Shown here: positions 1 through 11,280 of the stretch, piece by piece
Layout of the letters: each line of letters begins with the position of its first letter
How positions within the stretch are numbered: position 1 is the stretch's first letter
Origin: Burkholderiales bacterium
GTDB lineage: Bacteria > Pseudomonadota > Gammaproteobacteria > Burkholderiales > Burkholderiaceae_C
Direction: 5' to 3'
NCBI GenBank assembly: GCA_021732385.1
Contig: JAKFVA010000025.1
Location: 1 to 64,000, forward strand
DNA length: 64,000 nt
Position numbers and translations under genes: made by a program
Notes under the pieces: model-generated
What the model was told of the DNA's origin: nothing
Database searches by the model: none
What the model saw: the letters and a program-made list of their open reading frames with translations, nothing else

Positions 1-265
1 CCACATCTGCCCAAGCCAGCTGCTGGGCGAAGCCGCGCATGGCAGACCACGACATGGCGTTGGAAGCCACGTCCAGCGTGATGGGGTAGCGGTACACCGC
101 GCCCTCAGGCCGCTGCAATACGGCAGGCTGTGCTTGCGGGCTCAGCGTGAAGATACGGTTTTCAACGCCATGCACCTGCAAGCCGCGCGTGAGCTGCAAC
201 AGCACCTGCTCGATGCCGCCCACGCTGTCGGGGTAATAGGTTTTATAGACGTGCAGAACGCGCAT
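1..265 (-). CDS. Glycosyltransferase family 4 protein, N-terminal part (cut by window edge)
   Basis: Partial gene: only the first 88 codons lie in the window. The protein begins MRVLHVYKTYYPDSVGG and continues with IEQVLLQLTRGL, the nucleotide-sugar glycosyltransferase N-terminal pattern of GT-B fold family 4 enzymes, where the Gly-Gly-Ile-Glu loop follows the first beta strand. Such enzymes add sugars to lipid-linked or surface polysaccharides at the cytoplasmic face of the inner membrane. The acceptor and sugar cannot be inferred from this piece. The ATG at 265 is chosen because the Rossmann strand MRVLHVYK starts there. Its promoter region (266-410) carries a half copy of repeat family A. 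Confidence 0.8.
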   Translation of the reverse strand, partial: MRVLHVYKTYYPDSVGGIEQVLLQLTRGLQVHGVENRIFTLSPQAQPAVLQRPEGAVYRYPITLDVASNAMSWSAMRGFAQQLAWADV

Positions 266-287
266 GGGCCGCAAATTGTAGGGGTGG

Positions 288-396
288 CCTGAAAACGCCA
301 AAAATCAGGCGTTTTTCAGGTGCCAAATAGGCTTTAGACCCAGTATTGATGTGCGGGTGCCGCTATGGATTTTTACTATTACTTCAGTAGCATTCA
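288..396 (+). repeat. Half copy of repeat family A (hairpin plus right terminal repeat)
   Basis: A 12-bp hairpin (288-299 with 308-320, one bulged T) is followed by the right-end motif GTGCGGGT...CGCTATGGATTTTTACTAT at 351-379. The same right end occurs at 5264-5304 and 54381-54428, where it pairs with an inverted left end. The left end is missing here because the glycosyltransferase gene begins at 265. No reading frame is supported. Confidence 0.6.
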
Positions 397-410
397 AGCG
401 GCTGACATGG

Positions 411-2396
411 CTAAAAGTGAATGCCTCGCATCATTTGCTGCATCGCCACCGCCTCGGCCGAGAGTTGCGGCTTGGCCGATTTGTCGCCCTTGGCGGCCGA
501 TGAATCCGGGAACATGCGGAAACTGGTGTTCATCATGATTTGCGCCACGCGCGGCACCAGCGCGTGCAACACCTGCCCGGTAATGCCCAGGCGGGTGGCA
601 ATGCGCACCGGCTTGAAAATACAGGCTTGCGCAATCATGTCGCCAGCTTCCTCAGGGGCCAGGGTGGGGATGTTGTTGTACAGGTTGGTCGGTGCAATCA
701 TGGGCGTGCGCACCAGCGGCATGTTGATGGTGGTGAAGGTGATGCCGACGTCGGCGTATTCGCTGGAAGCGCAACGCGTCCAGGCGTCGAGCGCGGCCTT
801 GCTGGCCACATAAGCGGAAAAACGCGGTGCGTTGGTCAGCACCCCAATCGAGCTGATGTTGACTATGTGGCCTTTGCGCTTGGCGCTCATGCCGGGCAGC
901 AGGCCCATGGTGACGCGCAGGCAGCCAAAGTAGTTGAGCTGCATGGTGCGCTCAAAGTCATGGAAGCGGTCGTAGCTGGCCTCGATAGCGCGGCGGATCG
1001 AGCGGCCCGCGTTGTTGATGAGAAAGTCCACGCCGCCGTGGTTGGCAATCAGCAGCTGAATGAAGCGGTCGCAATCGACCATGTCGGCAATGTCGGCGGC
1101 ATAGGCCACAAACTGGTAGCCCTTGGCTTTGGCTTCCTTGCAGGCTTCGTCGAGCTTGTCCTGGTCGCGTCCGCAGATGATGGTGGTGGCACCCGCTTCG
1201 GCGAACTTGTGCGCCGCCGCCAGCCCGATGCCCGACGAGCCGCCAGTAACCAGCACCACCTTGCCGCCCACCGTGCCTTTGAGCGAGCGGTCGATGTGCA
1301 GGTCGGGGTCGAGGTGCCGCTCCCAATAGTCCCACAGCACCCAGGCGTAGTTGCGCAAGTTGGGGCACGCTATACCCGAGCCCTTGAGCGCGGCCAGCGT
1401 TTCGCGGCAGTCAAAGCGCGTGGGGTAGTTCACAAACGTGAGCATGTCTTCGGGCAGGCCCAGGTCTTTCATGATGGCATTGCGCACGCGGCGCACCGGG
1501 GCCAGCGCCATCAGGCTTTTCTTCAGGCCCTTGGGAATAAAGCCCAGCAGCGCGGCATTGACAAACAAATTCATGCGCGGCGCGTGGCCGGCGCGGCTGA
1601 AAATGTCCAGCACATCGCCGACGCGGTAGCCCACCGGGTCCACCAGGTGAAAGCACTTCTTCTCGATTTTTGCCTGGTGGCTGATGTGGTTCAGCGCATT
1701 CACCACGAAATCAACCGGCACGATATTGATGCGACCGCCCTCCAGCCCGACCATCGGCATCCACGGCGGCAGCAACTGGCGCATGCGCTGGATGAGCTTG
1801 AAGAAGTAATAGGGCCCGTCGATCTTGTCCATCTCGCCGGATTGGCTGTCGCCCACCACCATGGCGGGGCGATAGACCGTCCAGGTGCCCTTGTAGTCCT
1901 GGCGCACGATTTTTTCGCTCTCGTGCTTGGTCATGAAGTAGGGGTGGTCGATGTTTTCGGCCTCGTCAAACATGTCTTCGCGGAACACGCCCTCGTACAG
2001 GCCCGCCGCTGCAATGGAGCTCACATGGTGCAGGTGCTTGGTGTCAATCGCCTTGGCCAGCTCGACCATGTGACGCGTGCCGTCGATATTGACTGCAATC
2101 TGGCTGGCTTCATCAGCACCCAGGTCGTACACGGCGGCCAGGTGGTAGAAATGATCTACCACGCCCTTGAGTTTTTTGATGTCTTCCGCGCTTACACCCA
2201 GCTTCTTGCTGGTGAGATCGCCAAACACCGGCACCAGGCGCGCGGCGCTGACACCGCAATACGCGCGCAGATCGGCAATCTTGCCCTGGCTTTCCTGGCG
2301 AATCAAAAAATACACCGTGGCGCCTTTGCGCTCAAGCAGCTTCTTGGCGAGCCGTTTGCCGATAAAACCGGTGGCACCGGTCAGAAAATAATTCAT
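411..2396 (-). CDS. Bifunctional long-chain fatty acyl-CoA reductase (alcohol-forming), two SDR domains
   Basis: Predicted to reduce fatty acyl-CoA or acyl-ACP by way of the aldehyde to a fatty alcohol, the supply step for wax esters. It has 661 residues. The N-terminal extended-SDR reductase domain has the cofactor motif GATGFIG at 7-13 and active-site Y153-x3-K157. The C-terminal classical SDR domain has GGSSGIG at 385-391, NNAG at 461-464 and Y529-x3-K533. Length, domain order and long stretches of sequence agree closely with what I remember of the Marinobacter enzyme Maqu_2507. The ATG at 2396 has GGAG about 10 nt upstream. It is encoded alone, divergent from a phasin gene. A wax ester synthase partner is not in this window. 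A generic multidomain SDR is the alternative, but I consider the reductase assignment strong. Confidence 0.85.
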   Translation of the reverse strand: MNYFLTGATGFIGKRLAKKLLERKGATVYFLIRQESQGKIADLRAYCGVSAARLVPVFGDLTSKKLGVSAEDIKKLKGVVDHFYHLAAVYDLGADEASQIAVNIDGTRHMVELAKAIDTKHLHHVSSIAAAGLYEGVFREDMFDEAENIDHPYFMTKHESEKIVRQDYKGTWTVYRPAMVVGDSQSGEMDKIDGPYYFFKLIQRMRQLLPPWMPMVGLEGGRINIVPVDFVVNALNHISHQAKIEKKCFHLVDPVGYRVGDVLDIFSRAGHAPRMNLFVNAALLGFIPKGLKKSLMALAPVRRVRNAIMKDLGLPEDMLTFVNYPTRFDCRETLAALKGSGIACPNLRNYAWVLWDYWERHLDPDLHIDRSLKGTVGGKVVLVTGGSSGIGLAAAHKFAEAGATTIICGRDQDKLDEACKEAKAKGYQFVAYAADIADMVDCDRFIQLLIANHGGVDFLINNAGRSIRRAIEASYDRFHDFERTMQLNYFGCLRVTMGLLPGMSAKRKGHIVNISSIGVLTNAPRFSAYVASKAALDAWTRCASSEYADVGITFTTINMPLVRTPMIAPTNLYNNIPTLAPEEAGDMIAQACIFKPVRIATRLGITGQVLHALVPRVAQIMMNTSFRMFPDSSAAKGDKSAKPQLSAEAVAMQQMMRGIHF

Positions 2397-2627
2397 ACAG
2401 TCTCCAAAAGGGATGGCTGCATTCTTGTTGAAAGCGGCTGGCGGCGATTCAGCAAAAACCCGCGCACAGCCCTTGTGGGCCTAGGCGTGTGCGTCTAGGC
2501 ATTTAGAAGCGCCCACCTACACGGGCTGCCAGCCTGCACGTAGAGTTGCCCCACTTGCCCAGCGCCTGCTTTTATTGGTGTAGCGCACGGGCTTTATCAA
2601 CGTATTTATCTTTTTTCGGAGCATCCC

Positions 2628-3281
2628 ATGGTCAAAAAACTGCAAAAACTCGCCTCTGGCAACGCCACCGGTTCCCACCTGGGTAGCACCGTCAAGGATT
2701 CCGCCCAGCAAATTTGGCTGGCTGGCCTGGGCGCGTTTGCCAAGGCGCAAGACGAAGGCGGCAAGGTGTTTGACGCGCTGGTTAAAGAGGGTCTCACCCT
2801 GCAGCGCAAAACCCAGTCGGCTGCCGAAGAAAAAATTTCTGAAGCCACCACCAAGATGAGCGACATGGCCAACGAACTCAGCTCCAAGGTCACTGAAATT
2901 GGCACCAAAGCCACCGGCCAGTGGGACAAGCTGGAGAGCATTTTTGAAGAGCGCGTTTCCAAAGTGCTGCAAAAGCTCGGCGTACCCGCCGCACGCGATG
3001 TAGACGCCCTGCTGGCACGCATCGACACACTGCACGCGATTGTGGCCAAGCTCAGCGACAAAACTGCTGAAGGCGCCAAAGCCGTGGTCAAGTCGGTAGC
3101 CAAAGCGAGCACGCCGAAGGCAGCGCCTGTTGCACGCAAACGCGCCGCAGGCTCAGCGCCAGCCAAGGCCGCCAGCAAAACACGCGTCAAGCCTGCCGCA
3201 AAAAGCACGCCTAAAGCCGCTACTAAAACAGTAGTGAAGGCGCCAGCCAAAACTGCGCGCAAAACAGCAGCCGCCAAATAA
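2628..3281 (+). CDS. Phasin-like polyhydroxyalkanoate granule-associated protein
   Basis: A 217-residue protein with two parts. Residues 1-140 form an amphipathic, helical, coiled-coil-prone region (QQIWLAGLGAFAKAQDEGGK, then heptad-like stretches) typical of the PhaI/PhaF phasin family. Residues 145-217 are an Ala/Lys/Pro-rich histone-like tail with AAKS and PAAK repeats, as in PhaF, which binds DNA and links storage granules to the nucleoid. It probably coats PHA granules in the cytoplasm. The ATG at 2628 follows CGGAG at a good distance, and a strong terminator lies 55 bases after the stop. PHA synthase is not in the window, so granule association rests on the family alone. Confidence 0.85.
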   Translation: MVKKLQKLASGNATGSHLGSTVKDSAQQIWLAGLGAFAKAQDEGGKVFDALVKEGLTLQRKTQSAAEEKISEATTKMSDMANELSSKVTEIGTKATGQWDKLESIFEERVSKVLQKLGVPAARDVDALLARIDTLHAIVAKLSDKTAEGAKAVVKSVAKASTPKAAPVARKRAAGSAPAKAASKTRVKPAAKSTPKAATKTVVKAPAKTARKTAAAK

Positions 3282-3335
3282 ATCGCGTTAAATCGGGGCA
3301 ACCATACCGGGCCACCCGTTTGGCGCAGGCAGTGC

Positions 3336-3362
3336 AAAAAAGAGGCTTCGGCCTCTTTTTTT
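3336..3362 (+). terminator. Intrinsic terminator after the phasin gene
   Basis: Stem AGAGGC (3341-3346), TTCG tetraloop, GCCTCT (3351-3356), then six T residues to 3362; an A-run precedes the stem. This is a textbook rho-independent terminator for the phasin transcript. Confidence 0.9.
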
Positions 3363-3525
3363 CGCCTGTACTTTTTGCTGCAACGCAGCATTGCACGCGC
3401 AGCGCGGCCTCTAAACTGCAAGGTGGAGCGTAGGTAGTAGCAGCCATGACAAGCGCCGTTGCACGGGCTACAAAAGCAGCAGCGCAAGCGCATCACCAGA
3501 AAACAAAGACAAAGGGCAAACAGGC

Positions 3526-4188
3526 ATGGCGAAAAAAGCGCCAAGGCGCACGGCAGAGCGCATATTGGAGGTATCGCTGGACTTGTTCAACCGGTTTGGT
3601 GAGCCCAATGTTTCGACCACACTGATTTCTGCCGAGCTGCGCATCAGCCCCGGCAATCTCTACTACCACTACCCCGCCAAAGACGAGCTGATCAACGCGC
3701 TGTTTCGGCGCTATGAACAGGAACTGGGCCCGCTGCTCAACGCCGCCGACGGCGTGCGCAACGTGGAAGACGCCTGGTTTTTCATGCACACGCTGTTTGA
3801 GCTGATATGGGCCAACCGTTTTTTGTACCGCGACCTGAACGACCTGCTGTCTAAAAACCGCCTGCTGGAAACGCATTTCCAGCAAGTACTCAAAAACAAG
3901 ACCCGCGCCGTTAAGACCCTGCTGGATGGCATGCGCCGCGCCGGTGCCGTGCAAATCGACTCGCGCGAAATGGAAGCCACCGCCACCAGCATGGTGGTGG
4001 TGCTCACCTACTGGCTGAGCTTTGAGTATGTGCGCGACCCGCGCCGCGCGCTGGAAGCCGAAACCGCCCAACTGGCGCTACTGCGTGGTGCCCAGCATGT
4101 GCTGCACCTGCTGGTGCCCTACCTGGAGCCCGGCCAGCGCGCGCATTTGCTTGGCCTGGTTGATGCGTATTGCACACCAGCCACGTAA
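3526..4188 (+). CDS. TetR/AcrR family transcriptional regulator
   Basis: A 220-residue one-component repressor-type regulator. The N-terminal TetR helix-turn-helix spans about residues 10-55: TAERILEVSLDLFNRFGE, then the recognition-helix signature ISPGNLYYHYPAKDEL. The remainder is the variable ligand-binding and dimerisation domain. It starts 163 bases after the phasin terminator and ends 36 bases before a TPR protein gene, so these two may be co-transcribed. The ligand is unknown. The divergent reductase and the phasin nearby make a fatty-acyl or storage-lipid signal an obvious guess, but that is inference from position only. Confidence 0.9.
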   Translation: MAKKAPRRTAERILEVSLDLFNRFGEPNVSTTLISAELRISPGNLYYHYPAKDELINALFRRYEQELGPLLNAADGVRNVEDAWFFMHTLFELIWANRFLYRDLNDLLSKNRLLETHFQQVLKNKTRAVKTLLDGMRRAGAVQIDSREMEATATSMVVVLTYWLSFEYVRDPRRALEAETAQLALLRGAQHVLHLLVPYLEPGQRAHLLGLVDAYCTPAT

Positions 4189-4224
4189 AACAACACCCCA
4201 TAACAACCATTCAAGGAGATCCTC

Positions 4225-4998
4225 ATGGCCAAATGGACCGCTTTTCCCCATGCTGGCGATTACGCCTTTGACGCTGCCAGCGTTAAAAAGAACTGGGCCA
4301 AACTGCACTTGAACGACGCCGAGCCACTGCCCAAGGAAGCCGCTGCGCTGGCGGCCTGGGCGCAGTTTCACAGCGGCCAGTTTCAGCAGGCGGCCGAGGC
4401 TGGGCTGAAGGCTGGGGGGGCGGGCCTGGCCGTGGCTTACAAGGCCACCTGCATTTACGCCACCTACCTGGAGCAAAAAGAAAAAACCAAGCTTGAGCTG
4501 TTTATGCAAATCGCGCAGCAGGCCGAGGCACAAGCAGCTGCCGACCCCAAAAACGCTGCCGCCTGGTATTGGCAAGCCTATGCACTGGGCCGCTACAGCC
4601 AGGGCATCAGCGTGGCCAAGGCGCTGGCGCAAGGTCTCGGCGGCAAAATCAAGGCCGCGCTGGAGACCGCCATCAAACTGCAACCCAAACACGTGGATGC
4701 GCACATTGCGTTGGGTGCATTTCATGCCGAGGTGATTGACAAGGTGGGCTCGCTGATTGGCGGCATGACCTATGGCGCTAAAAAAGAAACTGGCCTCAAG
4801 CTATTTCAGGCGGCGCTCGCGCTTAACCCCGGCTCGGCCATTGGCCTGATTGAATACGCCAACGCGCTGGTGATGCTGGAGGGCGACAAGAAAATGCAGG
4901 AAGCCACCCAGCTGTATGAGCGCGCTGCCGCCGTGAAGGCGCAAGACGCCATGGAACGGCTGGATGTGGAACTGGCCAAGGCGGAGCTGGCTGACTGA
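4225..4998 (+). CDS. TPR-repeat protein of unknown function
   Basis: A 257-residue helical protein with tetratricopeptide-like units, for example around residues 105-155 (AAWYWQAYALGRYSQG, then LETAIKLQPKHVDAHIALGA) and 185-240 (LFQAALALNPGSAIGLIEYA, then ATQLYERAAAVKA). I see no clear signal peptide or membrane segment, so it is probably cytoplasmic or an atypical export substrate. An AAGGAGAT Shine-Dalgarno sits just before the ATG. It follows the TetR gene by 36 bases in the same direction. TPR units mediate protein contacts; no partner or reaction can be read from the sequence. Confidence 0.75.
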   Translation: MAKWTAFPHAGDYAFDAASVKKNWAKLHLNDAEPLPKEAAALAAWAQFHSGQFQQAAEAGLKAGGAGLAVAYKATCIYATYLEQKEKTKLELFMQIAQQAEAQAAADPKNAAAWYWQAYALGRYSQGISVAKALAQGLGGKIKAALETAIKLQPKHVDAHIALGAFHAEVIDKVGSLIGGMTYGAKKETGLKLFQAALALNPGSAIGLIEYANALVMLEGDKKMQEATQLYERAAAVKAQDAMERLDVELAKAELAD

Positions 4999-5059
4999 AG
5001 TCGCTGGCTTTGATTGCGGGCCAGCGATTGCGACGGTGACGCTGACAATGCTTTTTTTG

Positions 5060-5304
5060 CTACCAAATAGATAGTAAAAAAGGTGAGCGCTACTCGCACG
5101 CCCAATATAGCAAAAAGCGCTATTCAATACCTGCAATACGTCCTAAAAACGTAATTTTTAGGTTTGCCGCGTCTGAAAACTGTATTTAGCCGTCCTGCAA
5201 ACTGAAAAAATCAGTCGAATAGGCTATTTTTAGATAGCAAATAGGGCTTTTGGCTAGCACCAACGTGCGGGTGGCGCTACACCTTTTTACTATCTATTTG
5301 ATAG
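5060..5304 (+). repeat. Repeat family A, full copy with 41-bp terminal inverted repeats
   Basis: The left end (5060-5100) and right end (5264-5304) are imperfect inverted copies of each other, about 34 of 41 positions matching. Both contain ATAGATAGTAAAAA and the GCGC..C.CGCACG block. The inside (5101-5263) is AT-rich, has an 8-bp hairpin CCTAAAAA/TTTTTAGG near 5141-5161 and holds no supportable gene. It fills the gap between the TPR gene and coaX. It could be a miniature non-autonomous mobile element or a structured RNA; strand is arbitrary. Confidence 0.7.
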
Positions 5305-5353
5305 TGGTTGACTGCCTGAGTGGCATGCCAGTTGGCAGATTTACCAGCTGCCG

Positions 5354-6133
5354 TCAAACCGCTGGCTGCAGGCAGTAGCGCTGGGCAGCGAGTTGCTGGA
5401 GGCCGTCGAACACCAGGCTGTCGACCAGCTCAAACGCCACAGACATGCTGGGCGCCATTTTCCAGCCCGCACCGCCCGTCATGATGCACAGCGGCTCCTG
5501 GGCGCAGTGGCTGCGCAGGTGGGCCACCATGCGCTCAACCGCCCCGGCAATGGCAAAGGTGCCACCACTGGTGAGCGCATCGCTGGTGTTGGTGGGAAAG
5601 GTGCATACCTCGCCGGTGGGCACATGCAGGCCGGCAGTACCCGATTCGAGCGCGCGCAGCATGATGCCGTGGCCCGGCAAAATCAGCCCGCCCAAAAATT
5701 TGCCGCTGGCGTCCACCGCCTCAATGGTCACTGCCGTGCCCACCATCACCACCACCAGCGGGCGCGGCGGGCCGCTTTGGCGCATCAGGTGCAGCGCGCC
5801 GATCATGGCGACAAAACGGTCGGCTCCGAGGCGGCTGGGGTAGTCGTACCCGTTGGTCAGGCCCGCCTCGGCGGCGCTGGGTACAACCCATTGCGGGGTA
5901 ATGTCCCACAGCTCCATTTGCTCCTCGACCCGGCGCTTGATGGCGTCGCCCGCCACAATGCAGCCCAGCATGCAGGTGGGCGCGGGCAAGGCCGCCCAGT
6001 CGCCCTCGGCCAGCTTGTCAATGTTCTCTAAAAACTCCACGCCTTGCGCCATTAGCGGCGCGCCGGGGCAGGGCGAGGCAAACTGCATCCACTTGAGTCG
6101 GGTATTGCCTACATCAATTGCCAGAAATGTCAT
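5354..6133 (-). CDS. coaX: Type III pantothenate kinase
   Basis: Phosphorylates pantothenate to 4'-phosphopantothenate, the first step of coenzyme A synthesis. It is the ASKHA-fold type III enzyme that depends on a monovalent cation. It has 259 residues. Visible motifs are the phosphate loop DVGNTRLKW at 7-15, the GADRF motif with catalytic Asp in the middle of the protein, [10 protein letters not shown], and GGLILPG after it. The open frame extends upstream, but the ATG at 6133 is chosen because the conserved N-terminus TFLAIDVGN begins there. birA, often adjacent in Betaproteobacteria, is not next to it. Its downstream side meets a family A repeat. Confidence 0.95.
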   Translation of the reverse strand: MTFLAIDVGNTRLKWMQFASPCPGAPLMAQGVEFLENIDKLAEGDWAALPAPTCMLGCIVAGDAIKRRVEEQMELWDITPQWVVPSAAEAGLTNGYDYPSRLGADRFVAMIGALHLMRQSGPPRPLVVVMVGTAVTIEAVDASGKFLGGLILPGHGIMLRALESGTAGLHVPTGEVCTFPTNTSDALTSGGTFAIAGAVERMVAHLRSHCAQEPLCIMTGGAGWKMAPSMSVAFELVDSLVFDGLQQLAAQRYCLQPAV

Positions 6134-6286
6134 GCGCCGCATTATTACGGGTTTGTGGCAACATGGGTTGAGGAAAGTGCGCATAGGCAATGCGTCATAA
6201 AGTTGGCGTACTGTGCAAGAGGGCCAGAAAGCCAAAAGTCAAAAGCCCATTTGGGCACGCCACACACCAACCACAGGAATCACACC

Positions 6287-6793
6287 ATGGGATTGTTTAG
6301 TTTCATCAAGGAAGCCGGGGAAAAGCTGTTTGGCAGCAAAGAGATTGAAAAAGCGGCTGACGCCGCCGCCAGCGACCCCGCCGTGCAGGCCAATCTGGAC
6401 GCGCTGAACGCCAAGGCCGGGCAAGCCATTGCCACGTATATCGAGACGCAAAACCTGGGGGTTACCGCGCTTGGCGTGACGTTTGACGGGGCCAGCGGCA
6501 CCGTGACCGTGCAAGGCCAGGCACCCACGCAAGAAGCCAGTGAAAAAGTAGTGCTGTGTTGCGGTAACGTAGGCGGCGTGGTGTCGGTGAACAACCTGCT
6601 GGTGGTGGCTGCACCTGCCGACGAAGCCCGCTACCACGACGTGGTGCGTGGCGACACGCTGTCAGCAATTGCCAAAACCCATTACGGCAATGCCAACAAA
6701 TACATGGCTATTTTTGAGGCCAACAAACCCATGCTGAGCCACCCTGACAAGATTTACCCGGGGCAAAAGCTGCGCATTCCGGCGCTGGCTTAA
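6287..6793 (+). CDS. BON and LysM domain protein (Kbp/YgaU-like)
   Basis: A 168-residue protein starting MGLFSFIKEAGEKLFGSKE, as in Escherichia coli Kbp (YgaU, 149 residues), a cytoplasmic potassium-binding protein. A BON domain spans about residues 45-110 (GVTALGVTFDGASGTVTVQG onward). A C-terminal LysM domain spans about 118-166 (YHDVVRGDTLSAIAKTHYGN, then YPGQKLRIPAL). An AGGA sequence precedes the ATG at 6287; upstream in-frame starts lack the conserved N-terminus. It is a single gene, converging on secA with an inverted repeat between them. Peptidoglycan binding through LysM is possible, but no export signal is visible. Confidence 0.85.
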   Translation: MGLFSFIKEAGEKLFGSKEIEKAADAAASDPAVQANLDALNAKAGQAIATYIETQNLGVTALGVTFDGASGTVTVQGQAPTQEASEKVVLCCGNVGGVVSVNNLLVVAAPADEARYHDVVRGDTLSAIAKTHYGNANKYMAIFEANKPMLSHPDKIYPGQKLRIPALA

Positions 6794-6799
6794 AGGCAG

Positions 6800-6821
6800 G
6801 CGGGGGCAGGACTGCCCCCGC
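6800..6821 (+). terminator. GC-rich hairpin between convergent kbp-like gene and secA
   Basis: A perfect 10-bp stem, GCGGGGGCAG with CTGCCCCCGC, around a 2-nt loop. It starts 7 bases after the stop of the BON-LysM gene. No T-run follows, so it may work as a transcript end stabiliser or a weak bidirectional terminator. Confidence 0.45.
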
Positions 6822-6858
6822 GGCAGGCTCGAACGGCCAGTAGCTCAGCGGCCTGGGT

Positions 6859-9654
<2,796 letters not shown>

Positions 9655-9863
9655 GAAAACAGTAGCCGCCTTGCCAAGCTGCCGCTGACCCAGTGATGGC
9701 TGAGGCCATGGTGCGGCGCAAGTCCGGGCGGTGGAAATCCTTAAAACGAGTGTGGATCAACTGGCGGTAGCTTGGGGCGTTACCGCCCAAAACAAGCCAG
9801 CGCAGCAAGCCGCGCTTGGCTGGGGAAAACAAAGGTGCGCCCCGCTGATGGTTCGCCTGAATT

Positions 9864-10841
9864 CTACCTTTGCACCACACCAGTTGGCTTTGTTGGCCCC
9901 GCCTGCGCTTGGAGTGCCTTGGCAGGCGCCAAGTTTTGCCCCGCCGTCAAGAATTTTTGCGGATTTTGCGGTACACCCTGCAGCAGCACTTCAAAGTGAA
10001 GGTGCGGGCCGGTGGAGCGTCCGGTGGTACCGACTTCAGCGATTTTTTGCCCGCGCTTGATCAGGTCGCCTTTTTTTACCCAGACTTTGGCGGCATGGGC
10101 GTAGCGCGTGATCAGCGCGTTGCCGTGGTCGATTTCCACCATGTTGCCGTAGGCCGCATGAAATTCCTGCGCAACCACCACGCCACCGGCTGCTGCCAGG
10201 ATGGGTGTGCCAGGTTCGGCCTGAAAATCCAGCCCGGTGTGCAGCGCCTGCCCGCCGGTAAATGGATCAATGCGCCAGCCAAACGCCGAGCCGAGGTTGC
10301 CCGCCAGCACAGGCTGCTGGGTCGGGACCATCATGGTTTTGATTTTCTGGTCGAACAGGCGCGATTCAATCAGCGTCATTACATCGGTGCGCTCTGCGGT
10401 CAGGCGGTCAAGGTCAGCCAGCGTGGCTTGCAGCTCTTGCATGGACAGTGGCTTCACCGACACCAACGCGCCGCCCTGGCCTGGTGGCGGGCCTTTCAGG
10501 TCGGGCGGGCTAATGCCGGCCAAACCGGAAACGCGCTCTCCGAGCGATTCAAGCTGCGCCATCTTGGCTTGCATCTCGCCCAGTTTGCGCGCCATGGCAT
10601 CAAGGTTTTCGCGCATAAAGCGGTCGCGCTGCTCAAATTCGTCTTTGACCACCAGCTTGACCAGCGCGCCAATGACTGGCCAGCCTTCGCGCGCGCCCTT
10701 GAGAAAAACCCAGTGGTAGAGCCCCGCCGCCACCACCATCAAGCTGAGCGACAGTGCCAGCGCCGCCAGCACCAACTGCGGGCCACTTAAATGAACCGCG
10801 CGGCTTTTGGCCAGCCAGGCGTCCGTGATAATCAAATGCAT
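9864..10841 (-). CDS. M23 family metallopeptidase (membrane-anchored LytM-type)
   Basis: A predicted inner-membrane-anchored peptidoglycan endopeptidase or LytM activator of 325 residues. A transmembrane helix lies at about residues 21-43 (LVLAALALSLSLMVVAAGLY), then a coiled coil around 65-105. The C-terminal peptidase M23 domain has GSAFGWRIDPFTGGQALHTG with zinc ligands H and D (HTGLD), and the later HLHFEV. All core zinc-binding positions seem present, so it could be catalytic. The ATG at 10841 gives MHLIITDAWLAKSRAVHLSG; an upstream in-frame start would overlap the divergent gene. secA follows on the same strand, an arrangement common in Betaproteobacteria. Confidence 0.9.
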   Translation of the reverse strand: MHLIITDAWLAKSRAVHLSGPQLVLAALALSLSLMVVAAGLYHWVFLKGAREGWPVIGALVKLVVKDEFEQRDRFMRENLDAMARKLGEMQAKMAQLESLGERVSGLAGISPPDLKGPPPGQGGALVSVKPLSMQELQATLADLDRLTAERTDVMTLIESRLFDQKIKTMMVPTQQPVLAGNLGSAFGWRIDPFTGGQALHTGLDFQAEPGTPILAAAGGVVVAQEFHAAYGNMVEIDHGNALITRYAHAAKVWVKKGDLIKRGQKIAEVGTTGRSTGPHLHFEVLLQGVPQNPQKFLTAGQNLAPAKALQAQAGPTKPTGVVQR

Positions 10842-10902
10842 TGCATCCCTTACAACATCAGTTGCATCCACAACCGTTACAAAGCCTGGCCGTTTGCCCA
10901 CC

Positions 10903-11208
10903 ATGAAACGCTCTCACAGCATGCCCTTGCAGCAAGCCGCACAGGAATCACCTGTGCTGGCGCGTCTGATGGCGCTGGCTGAAGAGTCCGGCCAGCGACT
11001 GGCGGCAATTTCGCCCCTGCTTCCGGCAGGCCTGCGAAGCCATATTGCGGCTGGCCCAATTGACGGCCCCCAATGGTGCCTGCTGGTTCAAAACAGCGCA
11101 GCCGCCGCCAAGCTGCGGCAACTGCTGCCCACGCTGCTTGCAGCGTTGAACCGCCGGGGATGGGAGGTTACCTCAATTCGGCTCAAGGTACAAACGCCAA
11201 CTGCGTAA
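10903..11208 (+). CDS. DciA-like DUF721 protein
   Basis: A 101-residue protein resembling the DUF721/DciA family, whose members help load the replicative helicase DnaB where DnaC is absent. The core is LPAGLRSHIAAGPIDGPQWC, then a strand-helix-strand part with LLVQNSAAAAKLRQLLPTLL and the ending WEVTSIRLKVQ. It is divergent from the M23 peptidase with about 60 bases between starts. The lpxC - DUF721 - M23 - secA order known in Betaproteobacteria supports the family. I chose ATG 10903; ATG 10921 is an alternative. It may be a shortened variant, since it lacks the long C-terminal extension of other DciA proteins. Confidence 0.7.
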   Translation: MKRSHSMPLQQAAQESPVLARLMALAEESGQRLAAISPLLPAGLRSHIAAGPIDGPQWCLLVQNSAAAAKLRQLLPTLLAALNRRGWEVTSIRLKVQTPTA

Positions 11209-11242
11209 AGATGATGGCGAGGCGGCTGTGAGTGCAGTTGCA

Positions 11243-11262
11243 GGTGTGGCCTTTGCCACACC
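11243..11262 (-). terminator. 8-bp hairpin downstream of tRNA-Thr and dciA-like gene
   Basis: GGTGTGGC (11243-11250), 4-nt loop, GCCACACC (11255-11262): a perfect inverted repeat in the gap between two convergent units. No T-run follows on either strand, so the terminator role is tentative. Confidence 0.4.
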
Positions 11263-11280
11263 CGCCGCAGCCACTGAATT

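Noticed and set aside
540-2498. A 652-codon open frame on the plus strand
   Set aside because: It is exactly antisense to the acyl-CoA reductase; its translation is His/Val/Ala-rich low-complexity typical of a shadow frame in high-GC DNA.
2606-3544. A 312-codon minus-strand frame opposite the phasin
   Set aside because: It runs through the strong terminator and reads the Lys/Ala tail in reverse; the phasin frame has the family features and a ribosome-binding site.
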